A stretch of 64,000 nucleotides of DNA from Phytoseiulus persimilis (lineage: Eukaryota; Arthropoda; Arachnida; Mesostigmata; Phytoseiidae): NCBI GenBank assembly GCA_037576195.1, contig CM075103.1, positions 21,390,001 to 21,454,000 on the forward strand. The letters run 5' to 3'. Below are positions 24,695 to 37,223 of the stretch, piece after piece; position 1 is the first letter of the stretch, and the number at the start of each line of letters is the position of its first letter. The notes below the pieces were generated by a model. That model ran no database searches. It was given only the letters and a program-made list of their open reading frames with translations, and was not told where the DNA came from. Made by a program: the position numbers and the translations under genes.

Positions 24695-26039
24695 TCACCC
24701 AGATGATTTCTTCAGACTGACGGGAGCTGACGAAACGGTGCCTTTCCGACTCGATTTACGCTTCTGAACCCTGGAAGGAATGATTTCGTGAGCGATGACC
24801 CTCCATGTATCAAAACAAAGCGCTGCCAGGGAGGGAAACGACGTTCTGCCATCCTTCCGCAAAGAGGTTCCGAAGCCGTATCGGAATGGAAGGGCGAAGC
24901 GCGAGCTTGAGTATAATTGTTCACGAGCCGCGGATTTTTCTCCATCAGGGATATGGTTGAGGGGGATACGTACCATTCTTTCCAACCCGAGGGTGGTTGC
25001 CAGCCTGGAGGGGGTTGCCAACCCTCTGGAGGGACCCATCCCTGCGGCGGCTGCCAATGTTTTCCGCTCTCGGCGCCCTCCTCGACTTTCCATTGTTCGG
25101 CTGTCTGTCCGTAGTCTCCGCCTGAAAGATTTGATCGAGAGTTAGTGTCGCCACATCGAGCGAATCTTCTAGTCGTCGAGGGGAGAGAGAACGGCTCTGG
25201 CCTGGAGCTCGCACCGTGGCCCTCATCCGCCGGAGGAGCACTCAACGTCGTCGTCGATTGAGGAGCGAGCGAGAGCTCTGAAGTTTTTCCCTCGCGATCT
25301 TCGCCACGATGTAATGAACAGCGCTGGGTGCTTCCTGACCCGGTCGCTTACTCACGACTCCAGTCTGAGACGGACCGGAATTTTTCATCGACTCTAGATT
25401 TCATGCAGGGTCGGAGCGAGAATTCCGCGGCTCAAGTAGCAGCAGCGCGTTCGTCCTCGCTGGATGATTTTCTCTCAGTCAGACTTCATCATAGGCAACT
25501 CGGTCGTTTGAAATCCTGACAGGTCGGCGTATCAGCGCTATGCTTGGTCCAGATCTCTTTCAGGTCTCAGAATTTATTCGTGGCTTTCTCTTGCAGCGGT
25601 GGGAGTCTGAACCAACAGGTCTTGATTGGATTGTGGCTCACATGCTCCCCTCCCCGGAGCGGATTACCCTGGACCCTGGTGCCGTGAAACCAGGAGCTCC
25701 CCAGACCAAACCGGAGGCTGGCATAGGGACGGGGTGCTTGGACTTTTTTGAGCCCTTCGCCGAGCGCAAAGTAAGGGAGCCGCCTCCTCTCCCAAAAAAA
25801 ATCTTCCTCCAAGCCTCACGATTAAGAGGGGAGTCCGGATGCATGTTGGGTCGATGCTGGGTTACCCGGAACGCGTTCTAAAGACTCACCCGTGGAGTGT
25901 GTCGCGGGAGGTGCTTCGTGATCTCCTTTGGGCTGCCAGCCTTTTTCACTCCAGATTTTATCTCTGTCCTCAGCGTTCGCGGGCCACTGGTGATGATGTC
26001 CGCTACCCGAATCTTTGACGGTCGCCTCATAGACTTTTC
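24695..26039 (-). CDS. Gly-Trp/Pro-Pro repeat protein (3' exons)
   Basis: Supported exons are 25890-26039, 25668-25814, 25215-25277, 24974-25121 and 24695-24770 (stop TGA); phases agree where exons are adjacent. The feature that stands out is a tandem repeat in 24974-25121: WQPPQGW, VPPEGW, QPPPGW, QPPSGW, that is four units of about six residues of the form xPPxGW. Exon 25890-26039 has KIWSEKGWQPKGD, a single related unit after a His-rich HHHQW. The C-terminus is basic and Ser-rich (VQKRKSSRKGTVSSAPVS). Donors include gtacgt, gtgagt and gtaatc. Between 25277 and 25668 one or two small exons are needed (25.34-25.53 kb has phase-compatible candidates). Such Trp/Pro repeats resemble flexible ligands for WW or SH3 domains, or RNA-binding low-complexity segments. 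No family was recognised. Confidence 0.65.
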
Positions 26040-26267
26040 CTGCAACATCATGAGCGTCAGAGCACCTCCCACTCATGAGCCGATAGCTGTCGTTGATGAC
26101 GCGAGGTGAATTAACGCTCACTCGATCCTGCTCGGGATGAAATGATTGGAGAACTGTTTGTGGCGTGCGATCTGTCGCGCGTCTCTCCGTCCAGCGTTGT
26201 CCACCCAGCGCTTTGTTCTCAAATAAGTGTGGATGTATAAATGTGAGCGGAGCTCGTAAACGTTATC

Positions 26268-26400
26268 GCTTATCGTCGTTTCCCCGCTCAACAACAACAA
26301 ACGGCTGTTGCGGGCTGGGTACCGAGAAGACCGGATAAATGTCAGCGTGTTTTATATCCGTAACTCGGACCACGTCGCACTCTCCCCAGATGGAGAAGTC
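26268..26400 (-). CDS. Possible upstream exon or separate small gene end
   Basis: After the acceptor ctcacgcag at 26400 the frame reads DFSIWGECDVVRVTDIKHAD and stays open to a TAA near 26268, passing a gtaccc donor. The composition is very natural. The phase does not join directly to the exon at 26039, so an extra exon would be needed if it belongs to the Gly-Trp/Pro-Pro gene. Confidence 0.35.
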
Positions 26401-27442
26401 CTGCGTGAGTTGGTGGCAGCTTCGGAAGCCGAAAGATCTTCCGGGCGTCGCTTCCGAGACTCAGGAGGGAATCCCGTTCCGATGCAGACTGGTAGCGGGT
26501 GCCGTGTGTTCTACCTGATGCCATCGGATGGAACATTAATGAATAACTACAATCTCGACGGATCGATACCCGTTCGCAGCCGGGACCACGTTTTTAGACC
26601 GGAGTTCATTATCGCAATTGCGATTATAGCCCGGACCACGTCACGGCCTCCGGCGGAGAGGGCACATGATAGGACTCTTGGAAGCGGTCCTGAACCTGCC
26701 CGCGGGGTTTTCCAGCTTTTTGTGCGTCCCACCCAGAGCCACAGAATCGATCGATGGCGATGGTTGGAAAACGGAATCACTCGCATCCGACGTCGACGAG
26801 CTGACAAGATCCGATGGGAGCCGCGTCCGGGAGATGAAGTATCGACAAGTTCCGCACGCGCCGCCAGATCTGAATCCTCCTCCGGAAGCTCGGACCGGCC
26901 CGAATAGAGTCATTCCGCATTGTTGACAAGTCCTCCATTAATCATCAGTTTGTGCTCACTCTCCATCATTCACAAAGCGAGCCTTATTGCCGGAGATCAA
27001 AGTGGGCGAGACGAAGAGCGGGGGAGAGAGGGAGCAGAAAAGTACGCTGCGGCAGGAAGGAGCTCAGCGAGCATAAAAAAAAAAGACCAGGCCGCCGAGA
27101 TCTATGACACTAATATGGACAGTGGCCGGCCCGAGCCGGAGCAATCGAGCGCCCAATCTAATAAAAGGATTCTAATCCAATCGGATTCGCGGACATATAT
27201 CCTCTGGTGAAGTGAGCCGTTGTGATCGTTCGCTCGCTCGCTGGCAGCTCAACGTCGTCGTATCATAAACAACTGAGATCCTCCGTTGGCAGAACCGGCA
27301 ACGGCGGCAGAAGACATCAGATTGCATCTTCTTTTCCTCCATCTTTATTGCATTCGGAGACGACAACGGCGACGCGGATTCGGCGATCTCGAAACAGTTC
27401 TCTCTTCAAGAGCGAACCGGCCGACCGATTGGAGAAGCTCGC

Positions 27443-27802
27443 ATGCAACGGCCGATCGACGAAACCAAATTTGAATCCGAGGATCCAACGACAACCGAAC
27501 TCGTGATACGAGAGCACGGAACCGTCGCCTTCCGCAGATCAGACAAGTTCGGAGCCAGGTTAGAGTTGCGCTTTGATACCAAGCCAACGCAGGTCTGCTC
27601 CGACGGCATAGCTTGGATTCCCGGGATCACCAAAACCATTCTTCAACGTCTCATGGGAACCGGCCGGAACCATTACGTCGATATCCAGGTTCAGAAGTCC
27701 GGGAACGACTCGACCGAGTGGAAACCGCTGTCGTTGTGCGTCCAGCGGACGTCGCGCCGAGTCCGGGAGCCCCGTCTCAAACGTCGACCCGGCATCCAAT
27801 AG
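27443..27802 (+). CDS. Candidate plus-strand gene end, unknown function
   Basis: A 119-codon frame from an ATG at 27443 (open further upstream to about 27345, where the frame starts with an acidic GDDNGDADSAIS) to TAG at 27802. The composition is mixed hydrophobic and charged, like a folded domain (SDKFGARLELRFDTKP). AATAAA near 28405 on the same strand could terminate it. Overlapping minus-strand frames at 27345-27799 are also open and one of them has its own AATAAA, so the strand is not certain. Confidence 0.35.
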   Translation: MQRPIDETKFESEDPTTTELVIREHGTVAFRRSDKFGARLELRFDTKPTQVCSDGIAWIPGITKTILQRLMGTGRNHYVDIQVQKSGNDSTEWKPLSLCVQRTSRRVREPRLKRRPGIQ

Positions 27803-28460
27803 ATCGTCGAGCGGACGCTTGAGGGCATCGAAGTGTAGTGTGGATAATTTTACGCTGCGGTCCAGTCCCCAAGCTTTCCGTCGAGCTATAAGCGCGAGAG
27901 CCCTCTCATAAGCTTGCTTGATTAGCCATATAATATGATGTTATTACTGCGCCAGGCCCCTGCCATCTACAGACAGAAGCTTCAGGGTGAGGTAGTAAAA
28001 TTGGTTGGATGAGCATCTATCTAACTGAAGCGAAACCCTTCCGTTGAAAACGAGAAGAGCTTCCCTTATCTATTGCTACTCGACACGATAAAGGTTCCTC
28101 TCTCTTCGAGTCTCTGTTCTGTTTTCACCGTTTCTCTTCGCCGGCCCCCGACTGTCTCTCGCTCTGTCAAACGCCCGCGATCAATTTAACGTTCATCGTC
28201 CGGCGACTCCAACGTGATCAAAGTCTCCCAGCAGAACTCAGCAGCACCGCGCTCAGTGACACCGTATTGGACTCCCCCAAGGGGGAAGGGGAAACGGAGT
28301 TGAGAACCAATAGGTTGACTTTTTGAGCTTCAGGCTTCTACTTCAGGCTTCTACGAGTTGGCTGCTCGCGCTTCTCTCGTACGCGCTCCTGGTTTGGATT
28401 TCAAATAAAACGTTCCCGGATAGCGCGAACCGAGTGCAGTCTATCGGATAATACGGTGCC

Positions 28461-28915
28461 TCAACACACCGTTAGGTTGCTGTGCAGTGCAGAGTCTGCA
28501 CTCCACCCGGTTGCCGGTTTTCCATAAGCCGAAAAATCCAGACTCTGCCCAAGTGGGCCGTATCTGACCATACGGTAAGCTCTTTGCTGGAATTTCACTC
28601 CATTTGGCTCCAAGTCATACCGGATGACTCTTTCTTGCTTTATATCGCCCACAACCACCTCAGGTTCTGGTGCGGTACTGCGGGTTCAGACGCGGAGTTC
28701 TGTGTGCGGGTCAGTACGGGAACTCGGGAATTCGTGCAGTGGAAGAGGATTTCATCGTTATCATCGACGCCCGAGCTTCGAGCCGACTGGAAGAGCTTCC
28801 GGCCGTGGTCAAGCGTGGAACAACAACCTCATGAACGAGGGAACTCGACCCTTCTCCTGAACCTCCTTCTTTCGAGAATCGCCTGCCGCACGGGAGCAGC
28901 AGGATCATCAGCCGC
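28461..28915 (-). CDS. Unrecognised protein, three C-terminal exons
   Basis: Exons 28850-28915, 28718-28786 and 28461-28658 (stop TGA) join in phase 0. The encoded segments are an acidic-to-basic helix (DDPAAPVRQAILERRRF), a short NDEILFHCTNSR and a C-terminal 65 residues with DIKQERVIRYDLEPNG and YRMVRYGPLGQSLDFSAYG. Acceptors are atcgag, cttccag and cctgag; donors are gtcgag and gtactg. The Tyr/Gly/Arg-rich end resembles extracellular or cuticle proteins only loosely. A plus-strand frame of 200 codons covers the same DNA (28482-29084) and is the main rival, but it lacks splice support. Confidence 0.5.
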
Positions 28916-29896
28916 CTCGATCGATACACACGCAGAATCGAGGAGTATTGTTATGCAAGACCCTTGTCTGCGAAAGAGCTCGCATGCAGGAAACTCCAGG
29001 GAGAATATGTTCCCCTTCCATAACAGAACCGACGAAGCTCTGCCAGCGGAAACCAAACATTCCGAAAAACTTGAATCCCAATGAGGGAACGGCTTCCTGT
29101 TTTGCTACGCCAAACAGTGTACGAGGCCTTCCGTATGCGGCCGAGCAGTATGGAGCTTCTCCCTGCTCAGGACTCCACGGAAAAACTTCCCCCACTTGTT
29201 AGGAGTCGGAGTGAGCACTCCGACTGCTCTGCTCCCGTTGAAAGTACAAGCTGCTCAAAGGAGCGATTTTTCAGGACCTTGAACCTCCCATGATAACCGG
29301 GTCTGCCACACGGAGGATGAACATACTGAGGTGCGGTTCAGAAATGGAAAAATCGCCAAATCGCCGGCGGGGCTAAGAGTCGTTGTCAACAATTTTTGAG
29401 AACAGGAAGCAAGCAGCCGCGTGAGAGTCACGCGGATTGAACACCGGTGAGAATTCAGGGCGAAAAACACGCACCGGTCGCGAACTCGCCGCACAGTTGG
29501 CTCTGTGAAGCCAGAGGAAAATGATAGCAGTCAGGTGCAGGTGGCACGTCTTTTGAACGGAACGGTTGCGAGGAGTTATGGCGTCTGGCCACAGCCTCGT
29601 GTTGTACCGAGACTTTTGCGGCGTCGCGTCGTGCCCGGCATCGGAGGCACATTGGTGAGAGTCCTGTTCGGAGTGGACACATCACGTTGCAGAGGATTCG
29701 CTCATGGAATTCGACTCACGTTCTCTATTTGAGTGAGCCACAACAACAACAACAAATTGGTGAACAGCAAATCGAATTGCAGCTTTACGAATAGCGAACT
29801 CGGTAGGGAAGACCCACTCCTCCTTCCCAGTTGACTCCCCAGCATGCTTCACGGTGGAGAGCAGCGTTGTCACCCTCGTTGTCGTTTTCATTTTGA

Positions 29897-32641
29897 TTAG
29901 GTCCCGAGACGGAAATTCCCGTCCTCGAATGATTGGTCTCCTTCAGCATTCTCCTGCAGCGATCAGCGAGCATCCAGTCTCGAGGAAACAACGGGCTCGT
30001 CGTCGACCACGGGAACAGCTCAGGCCGTCGTTTAGTCCGGCGCAACTCGTTCGAGGTCGAACGGTCCCGTAGCTGACAGCCGCTCCGACATCTGCATCGC
30101 CTCCCTGGTTTGAAATTCCGCAGTCTCCTGCGCTTTGAACCGAGCAGATGGGTCCCAGGCTGCGCGGTGATCAGACCGATGCTAACCGTCGAGCAAGCCA
30201 TGAACTCATTCTTATTGAACGCTGCGCTAGTGTGATCGCAAACGTATTCTGCCGAGGGAAGAGGTTCTGGTTGCGGCTCTTTCCCGCCAACACTCAGGAT
30301 CCCTCATTGAAGAACGAACGAAACGAGGCAAGTCCTCCAAGGGAGACAGGAGAAAAAATGAAAGAGAAAGGGTATAGTAATGAGAGAACTCTGGCAGAGA
30401 AGAGCTGAGCGCAAAAGTTCAGCGATAGACAAAATCGTTCTAGAATTCGGAACGTCGATAGTGGCCAATACATGTAGGACTAACCTTCGCCGGCGTAGTA
30501 GACTTGATCGGTGTGGCCGTCGCCGTGGCCGCCGCCGTGGTCCCAGCCCTTATTGGCAGTCGCTACGTGATGTTCGTGCGCTTCTTTCTTATGTACGTGG
30601 ATGTGCTTAATAACTTTCACCTCCTTGACCACGGGCACCTCCTTGTAGACGGGAATCGTTTTGTAGACTTTGACGGTTTTATAAACGGGTATTTCCTTGA
30701 CGATGTGCTTCACTTTGATGACTGGCTTCACTCTGAAAAGTCAACGAACTCCAGTGAGGAACACCACATCTTCCGGAGTCGAGACCCGTCATGCCCTCTT
30801 CCCCCCCCCTCTCTCCTCTCTGACTGTCTGTCTGGCTATGCTTTTATCAAGCGCCAAATCGATTCAGCGGAGCGTAGGATCGCTATTCACAGGCGTTTAG
30901 CCCGCTATCCATGCGAAAAGTTTGTCTCTTCATGCTCTCAGCGCGTTCGCGCAATGGCGAGGAGACCGGATGACTCGTGGCGAAGGAACACCCTGACCCC
31001 GCCCCTTTGAGGGCATTTCGGAAAATAGCTTCAGAGGCTGCTCGAGCAAATCCGTTCGAATCAGCCGGATTGCCAGAATAGACTTCGGAGGAGCTCGGGT
31101 TGTTTATCGGACGAATCTACGAGGAGCAATGGCGGGCCCATCTGAATCGGGCGATTCAGAAAGCAGCTCGAGAACGAAAACTATGGACATCGGCTGAAGC
31201 CATCACTCCTCGAACAGACGCTGGAAAGATTACCATATGCTTCGTTCTCAGCATCTCTTCGGAGTCTTTTCCGTAGCAAATGCTCGACTCTGTAAATTTT
31301 GGAGCGGCTCGAAGACATAGCAAACGTTTCGCCCGAACTGGAGCCCCGTTACCCGGAACGGAAAGTTCGGATTTTCCCTAGCCGAAGCTCGCGCTTTTCA
31401 AGGCGGTCGAAGTTTGCTCCGAAGCTCTTGCCAAAAATCCTCTTCGCTAGAAAGGGGCGGAAGCCGTTATTGGTGATCCGGGATCGTGGACAGAGAAAGA
31501 CGGGGGGAACGAAGCACAGGAAGGCCTCGGAAGGCTCTCATGCCTGAATCAATGCCGGAATTCGTATCCCAAAGATGGAGCGTAGAAGCAATACTTCCAT
31601 CCACTATTCCGAATAGCTTGCACTCGTCGCTCTCAGTTTGTCAGCGAGCGCTGGCTGATGCAAAAGTCCAGATGAGAAGTTTCCATCCGTCAGCAAACCG
31701 TATCATTGGAGCTCATATGTATATGACAGCTCGGCCGAATAACGTCGATTGTTGGCAGTTCCCAATTTCAAACATGTCCGACGTATCTCTACGGGCGAAC
31801 GTGGCCTCAGGGCCCTGATAGCATTCGTCGATTCAAGTTACCAACCGGACAGAAAAGCTCCCATTTTGGGAGAATACGACTCGTTCATGATGCGCGAGAA
31901 GGGCTTCGTAATGTCGTCTCGAAATGGGACTTCGAGGGAATCGACGAACCTGTCGACGTGATCCGACCGAAACAGCGAAATCCTGTTTTTTTCCCCCTCA
32001 AATCATGAGGGGGAGACAAGCGAGAGGGAGAAAAAGCGTTCTGTCAGAAGGAGCTTCCGTGGCCGGGGTTCGATAAAGAATCGGAACGTATGACGTCCAT
32101 GATTGGGGGTCGGTTGTTCTCTCTGGGGCTGATGTGATGAACATCTCAGTACAACGAACAAGCTTGGCGTTTCGTGCGAAGACTCATTAGAGATGAGCGG
32201 ATGCGCTGCGAGCAGCGTACCGTTCAAAATGAACCGTCGTGCTCATAAACACGAGTCCGAGGAATTCTAGGTTGCAAACTTATACCGTTGTGGTGAATGT
32301 CGCAGTCTCTCTGGGTTTTCCAAAGCGGCAACTCCCTATTCACCGACTCTCGATCATGTTTCTACGGTGCTCCACGGTTTGAATCGAGGTTGAGAGGAAC
32401 GAGGTCGACGGAACGCATTTCTCTACGGTCAACATTGCGCGATTTAAAAGAAATGGCGGGAATCTCACCTGACAATCGTCTTAGTTTTTGTGTGCCAAGG
32501 GTTATCCCATTCATCGTGCGAACTTTCATCCCATCCATGGTCGTCGTAGGACCATCGTTTGATGAAGCGGGCGAAGATGTGGGCTTCGCTGCCAATCACC
32601 ACAACGCTCAACGTCGCCAGGAGTAACAAAAGACTCTTCAT
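29897..32641 (-). CDS. Secreted His-rich, Val/Lys-repeat protein (cuticle-like)
   Basis: Four exons join in phase: 32469-32641, 30485-30732, 30047-30159 and 29897-29953 (stop TAA), about 196 residues. Exon 1 starts MKSLLLLLATLSVVVIGSEA, a clear signal peptide, followed by an Asp/His/Trp-rich segment. Exon 2 begins with a run of Val/Lys/Tyr repeats (VKHIVKEIPVYKTVKVYKT, then IPVYKEVPVVKEVKVIKHI) and ends Gly/His-rich (HGGGHGDGH). Exons 3 and 4 are a charged helical tail. Donors are gtgaga, gttagt and gttgcg. Alternating VxKxVPVYK repeats with Gly/His segments are typical of arthropod structural secreted or cuticle proteins. If the gttagt donor is not used, translation would stop just after exon 2. 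An AG just before the ATG suggests an upstream 5' UTR exon. Exons 1 and 2 are sure; 3 and 4 fit in phase but are less certain. Confidence 0.75.
30733..32468 (-). other. Long intron of the secreted repeat protein gene
   Basis: Bounded by the donor gtgaga at 32468 and the acceptor gacttttcag at 30733. At about 1.7 kb it is far larger than the usual introns in this window. Open frames inside (for example 31299-31547 and 31486-31818 on the plus strand, 32003-32227 on the minus) have no motif. Nothing else was recognised. Confidence 0.5.
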
Positions 32642-35600
32642 CCTGAAATTGAGAATTATGAACTAGAAGCTAGTTCTGGTTTCAGTTGACGTGCGCCTAG
32701 GACCGATGTTTCCGTGGCTGGAGAAATGCTCCCCGAATGTATTGTCCTCACCATGCCGACTTGGGAGGTAACGCTCTCTCCTTACCAGAGCGCAATCGAA
32801 GTTTGGTCAGTGAGTTACATTGTCAGGAGGTCTGTGCCTCTGAATCGGCGATTCATGGCGTCTCGCGACGCCGAGGGTCAGGAGCTAGGGGCGATACCGA
32901 TAACGTGGAAGTTTTGAACCCCAGGAGCAGAAGGGTATGAGCTAACGATTCCCGAGTTAATTTTGGGAAAAAAATCGTTCTCGTGTCTGCCGTTCTCGTG
33001 TCTGCCGTTGGTTAGAGTCGATTCGACGAGAAACAATTGTGCGTCATGTTCTTGTATGTACCGAGTGACACTCGGCGTTCGTCAACTGGCAGTGAGTTTC
33101 AACCGTCACAACTTTCCAATAAACGAGAACTCCTTCGATCATGCTGAGCGTTGTTCGTTTGATGATTACTCAATCCTATTCAGCCCGGTTCCTTGCTGCG
33201 AGCCTCCGCTGCATGGTGAGGACGGCGGAAACAGGAGATCAGAGCGAAAATCCCGGGGAGTCGGAGCCGACTCCCACTCATTGAGGCAAATTGTGCTCGA
33301 TTCACGAAAGCAGATTCATTCAGTTCTGTCTGTTCGCTGGGACCAACTAGTGAGCTCCGCTTCAGGAAACACCGTATCCTAGATCGACGAGTGTGCGCGT
33401 TCCTCAGCCGAGCGCGTTCTTTGATTTATTCACGAACAGAAGTGACAGAAATAATGCCTTTGAATACTCCACAGCTTGCCGTGTGCGGGACGGAGTGGTT
33501 TATCCGACGGAAAACGCGGGCAATTCCGTGCAATAGACCTTCTGGATGCAAGGTCTGGCGCAGTGAAGGAGCGAGACGAGTTTTCAGTATCTTCCCACAT
33601 CCTCAACAATGCTTATGAAGCCGACAGGGATTCCAAAAAAAAAAAAGCAATAAACGTCACATCTCTGGAGTTTCAATAGCTCGCTCCTTTTCTGCTGTCA
33701 GATCCACCGTTTCGCTGAACGGGAAACAACACAGATATACGCGAGCAGCGTCGGGGAGCGAGCGGAAAACTTGAATTGATTCAGCAAAAACGGGAATGCA
33801 CCAAATGCTGATTTTCTCCCCCAGCGTTCGTCACGGACGCCGGCACGCTCGCGCCGAAGTTTCGCCTCTGAGATTTGGTCCGAAACGTGGGATGTCCGTC
33901 CGTCCGTCAGAAGAAGAAATGTTGCATCATGAGCCCCCTGACAATGAGCCATGTCTCTGCGGATATAGCCGTTGGTGCTGCATCGCTGGCGAAGGATCAG
34001 TCGGACAGGACGGAAGGGCTCGAGTGGACGAAGAGCCGACTGAGAGAATACAGCCAACTCGATGGAAGAAATATGCGTCCGGCTTTCATTCCGTATCGGG
34101 AACCGAAAGTCCGGGAGCCGACATGTGGCAGTCAAGAAACTCGAGGTTGAGTTCCCGCTCTGTACTTGATTCTCGCCTCGAGCACGAAACTGTTTACCAC
34201 AAATCACTGTAAAGACGATGAAGCGGAACACAATGACGTTGGTTTCGAGCTGCGCGCCAGAAATCGATTGTGAGCGGTTTCCCGATCGGCAGAAGTCGGT
34301 CAGGGTCGGAAGTTGCTTCGTGACTCCTCAACTACGCCTTCTGCGAACCAATCTGTTTCGCTTCTGCTTCTCGGGCCTCCGCGATTTTTCTGTTTTCCGC
34401 GGAACAGTCTGCCGCGGTTCAAATTCACTTGGAGCCGATTCGTTTCCGTTGCGCTCTCGATCTCGACTTCGTTTGCGCCGTCAAGTTTTTGGGCTCGCCT
34501 CCTCTCAATCCAAACTATTCTCGAGCGGAAACGGCGAGGACGGAGCCGAAAAAACGGCCTCCACAAGCTTCCGGGTGTCGTTTTTCTGCGTTAAGAGGAG
34601 TTTGTAAACAGAAACAGCCCCGTACGAGCGGAGGCAATGTGAAATTCGCGACGATTTCTCGCGATGTTCAAGACCATCGAGCTGTCGAAAGTTTCGTCCT
34701 TCCCGAAGGAGGCTGTACATCTCAGCTCCGAAAGTGAGACAGCGGCTCCTGACAGTTATCGTTTTGACTTGCGGAAGAGCTGCACGAATCAGAAACGCAG
34801 CCCATGACAGAATCGCGTGATTCGGTGAACGGATTCAGTTCCAAATATAGCAGCACCGATCCGATTCGGCGATTAATCACCTTGCTTTCTATAAATGAAT
34901 GGCCAGAAGGTTGCGCGGCGCCGAATCTACAACCAGACATTTCGGCCGAAGCAATGTCTGTCGGGCCGATAGCACAGACCGCAGGATGGTCGTATTCGGC
35001 GCACCTCTCCACTGCTCGATGAAAATGTTGTTCATTCAAACAGAAAACCAAGGTCAGAATCCCGAACGAAAGCGAAAGCGCGTCGGTAACAGGAGGGAGA
35101 ATGTTCGTAACGACTCTTCGATTTCTCACTGGATAGGATTGATGGTGGCGGATTAGGCAGAGGGAGAACACGGAGAAAACTGAGCAGCTTGCCCGATGCG
35201 CGGGAACAATAGCGCTGAGATCGGCTTCGGTTTCGACACCACACAGATTTTAGAATGCTACCGATCGTGTTTCGAGACCCATCGTGTCGATCATGGACTT
35301 CGAGGAGGAATTCGATCTCGACTTTTGCGAGAAGAACTTCTCGCAGCCAACAGTAAACCAACTAACACCATCCGACTTCCACCGCTTCTCTCGCAAAAAA
35401 CTCATTCTGATCGGCATAATTCTTCGCGGAGACGATCACTCGTTCCCCTCGAATGAATGAAAGATAACTCCCACCAGACAGCAATTCTAGTGGATTCTGA
35501 GTGAGCGAAGCCGGCAAATCCGATGGATCAGCGCACGACCCGAAAAAAAAACTGGTCTACGTGGGGGTTCTGGAGCCAACGCGGGCTTTTCTGGTTTGGA

Positions 35601-37223
35601 ATTCCCGGAAAGATTTATTTCATTTCCGAATAGGCCATTGGGTCTCGAGCTATCCTTGAAATCATTCCGTGAGCGGGCGGGAATTGACTCGCTCAGAACT
35701 TCGAACTCTGCTTACAGATGGTTCCGAAACAAATTACACCGTCCGTAAAGCAGAGAAAAGGAAAGAGGGGTCGAGGGTGATGAAGACAGCCGGAGCCGGA
35801 GAAACCACCGGAGAGCGAACTGAAATTGGTTCGAAGTCAGGCCAGACTGGGGTTGCCGATAGTGACAGTGACGTTATTGGAACAGTCCGTGCAACGAAGG
35901 TTCCGGACGGATATGAGCCCGCAGCTCGCTAAGGACTCCCCAGATTTACGTCACAGCGACCAGTTAGTCGCTCAGCCGCAGGGGCTTTGTTTCGTCGACA
36001 AATCAATGCCTAAGTTGATCCATGGATTATCACGAGATCTGGGGATATCGGCGCAGGAAGCCTTCTTCGAGGGAGACCGGCTTCCACCCACACACGCTCT
36101 GACTTCATGTTCAAAATCGTTCTTTTCCTCACAGAACCGGACTTTCCTCCTGCCGGAACCGCATTTTCCTCCGCCTAGAGCTTCCGAGACCCAGAGAGTC
36201 GGGGTTGCAGCCAGATTATCAAGCAGCTGCCCACTGGACGCGTGTATGATGCTCACAGCCTGGAGGACGTTCGAGAGAATTTCGAGAGGTAGCACCGTTC
36301 GCCCGAAAGACCGGGTTCCCGAGAACCCAGGATCCCGAAAGTCGACGTTTCTAGCTAATAAACTCCAAATCTTCGAGTCTGAACAGAAAAAAATCTCCAA
36401 TGAAATCGTCCAAAGACGCCGGTCTCAAAAGAACCTACACAGCACGAGTCGTCTGCACGTCACTCTTTTCCACTTTTTTTTTATCAGAAGCCAAACCTTC
36501 GACTCCAAACACAGATCGTGCTGAATCTGAATTTTCACAGACCTACAGGCTGATATCCGGCCGTAGCTCACTCGGCGATTCACAGTTCCCACTTCACTTT
36601 GAGAACACAACTGCAGCTCTATACGAATGAAACGATCATGTATGGTAGTATTCTTCAGCAGACTAACCTGGCCGTCTGTTCCACGCACACCGAGTGCTGG
36701 GTTCACATTTCGCAACTGACCAAACCCCCCGCATGGTGAGGGTCTCAAGGTCGACGCCTCATCCACGGGCGAGGAGCACCACTACGACAGCACCAGAAGC
36801 CTTGCACAGAAGTCCGGCGAAAGCTAACGACCCAAATCTCCTCATATCCCAAAATGGGGCTTCCTCTGGATGATTCTGGCAAGCAATTAACGGACCGTTG
36901 CCACCACTCCATTGATTCATTGGACCGTGAACACGCGCTTCATTGAGCGATTCTGTTAAAATTAACCTCGTCGGCTGAACAACGAGGGAGTCGTCAGGGC
37001 GAAAGTCGAAATATCTTCCCGAAGCCTAAAAGCGCGTGAATCCTGAGTATTGAATCACTCTACTCCGGGACGTTGAACGAATTCGGCTTCAGCGAGCCGA
37101 AGCTCCGCAGGTTTCGGGACAGCGTTTTCGGGAGCGGGACCGCGAGCTGATCTCGGGAGCCGGTCCAGAAAACCAAGATTTTCCTGCCGACCATGTCTAT
37201 GCGAGAGGAGTGAGCTGATTCAG
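32642..37223. other. Stretch with only ambiguous open frames
   Basis: Several long frames overlap on both strands: 33698-34231 (-, 177 codons), 33796-34212 (+), 34722-35171 (-), 35826-36524 (+, 232 codons) and 35972-36400 (-). None shows a domain. A plus-strand poly(A) run followed by CAATAAA near 33636-33653 could be a transcript end or a retroposed tail. A 15-bp unit ending TCTGCCG is duplicated in tandem near 32978-33010. I do not call genes here. Confidence 0.35.

Noticed and set aside
26308-26907. A 199-codon plus-strand frame as a gene
   Set aside because: No motif; the minus strand has a more natural exon with a good acceptor over part of it, and the frame seems to be a shadow of GC-rich DNA.
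33636-33653. A processed pseudogene marked by the A-run with CAATAAA
   Set aside because: No upstream coding copy or flanking duplication was visible; it may be a plain A-run.
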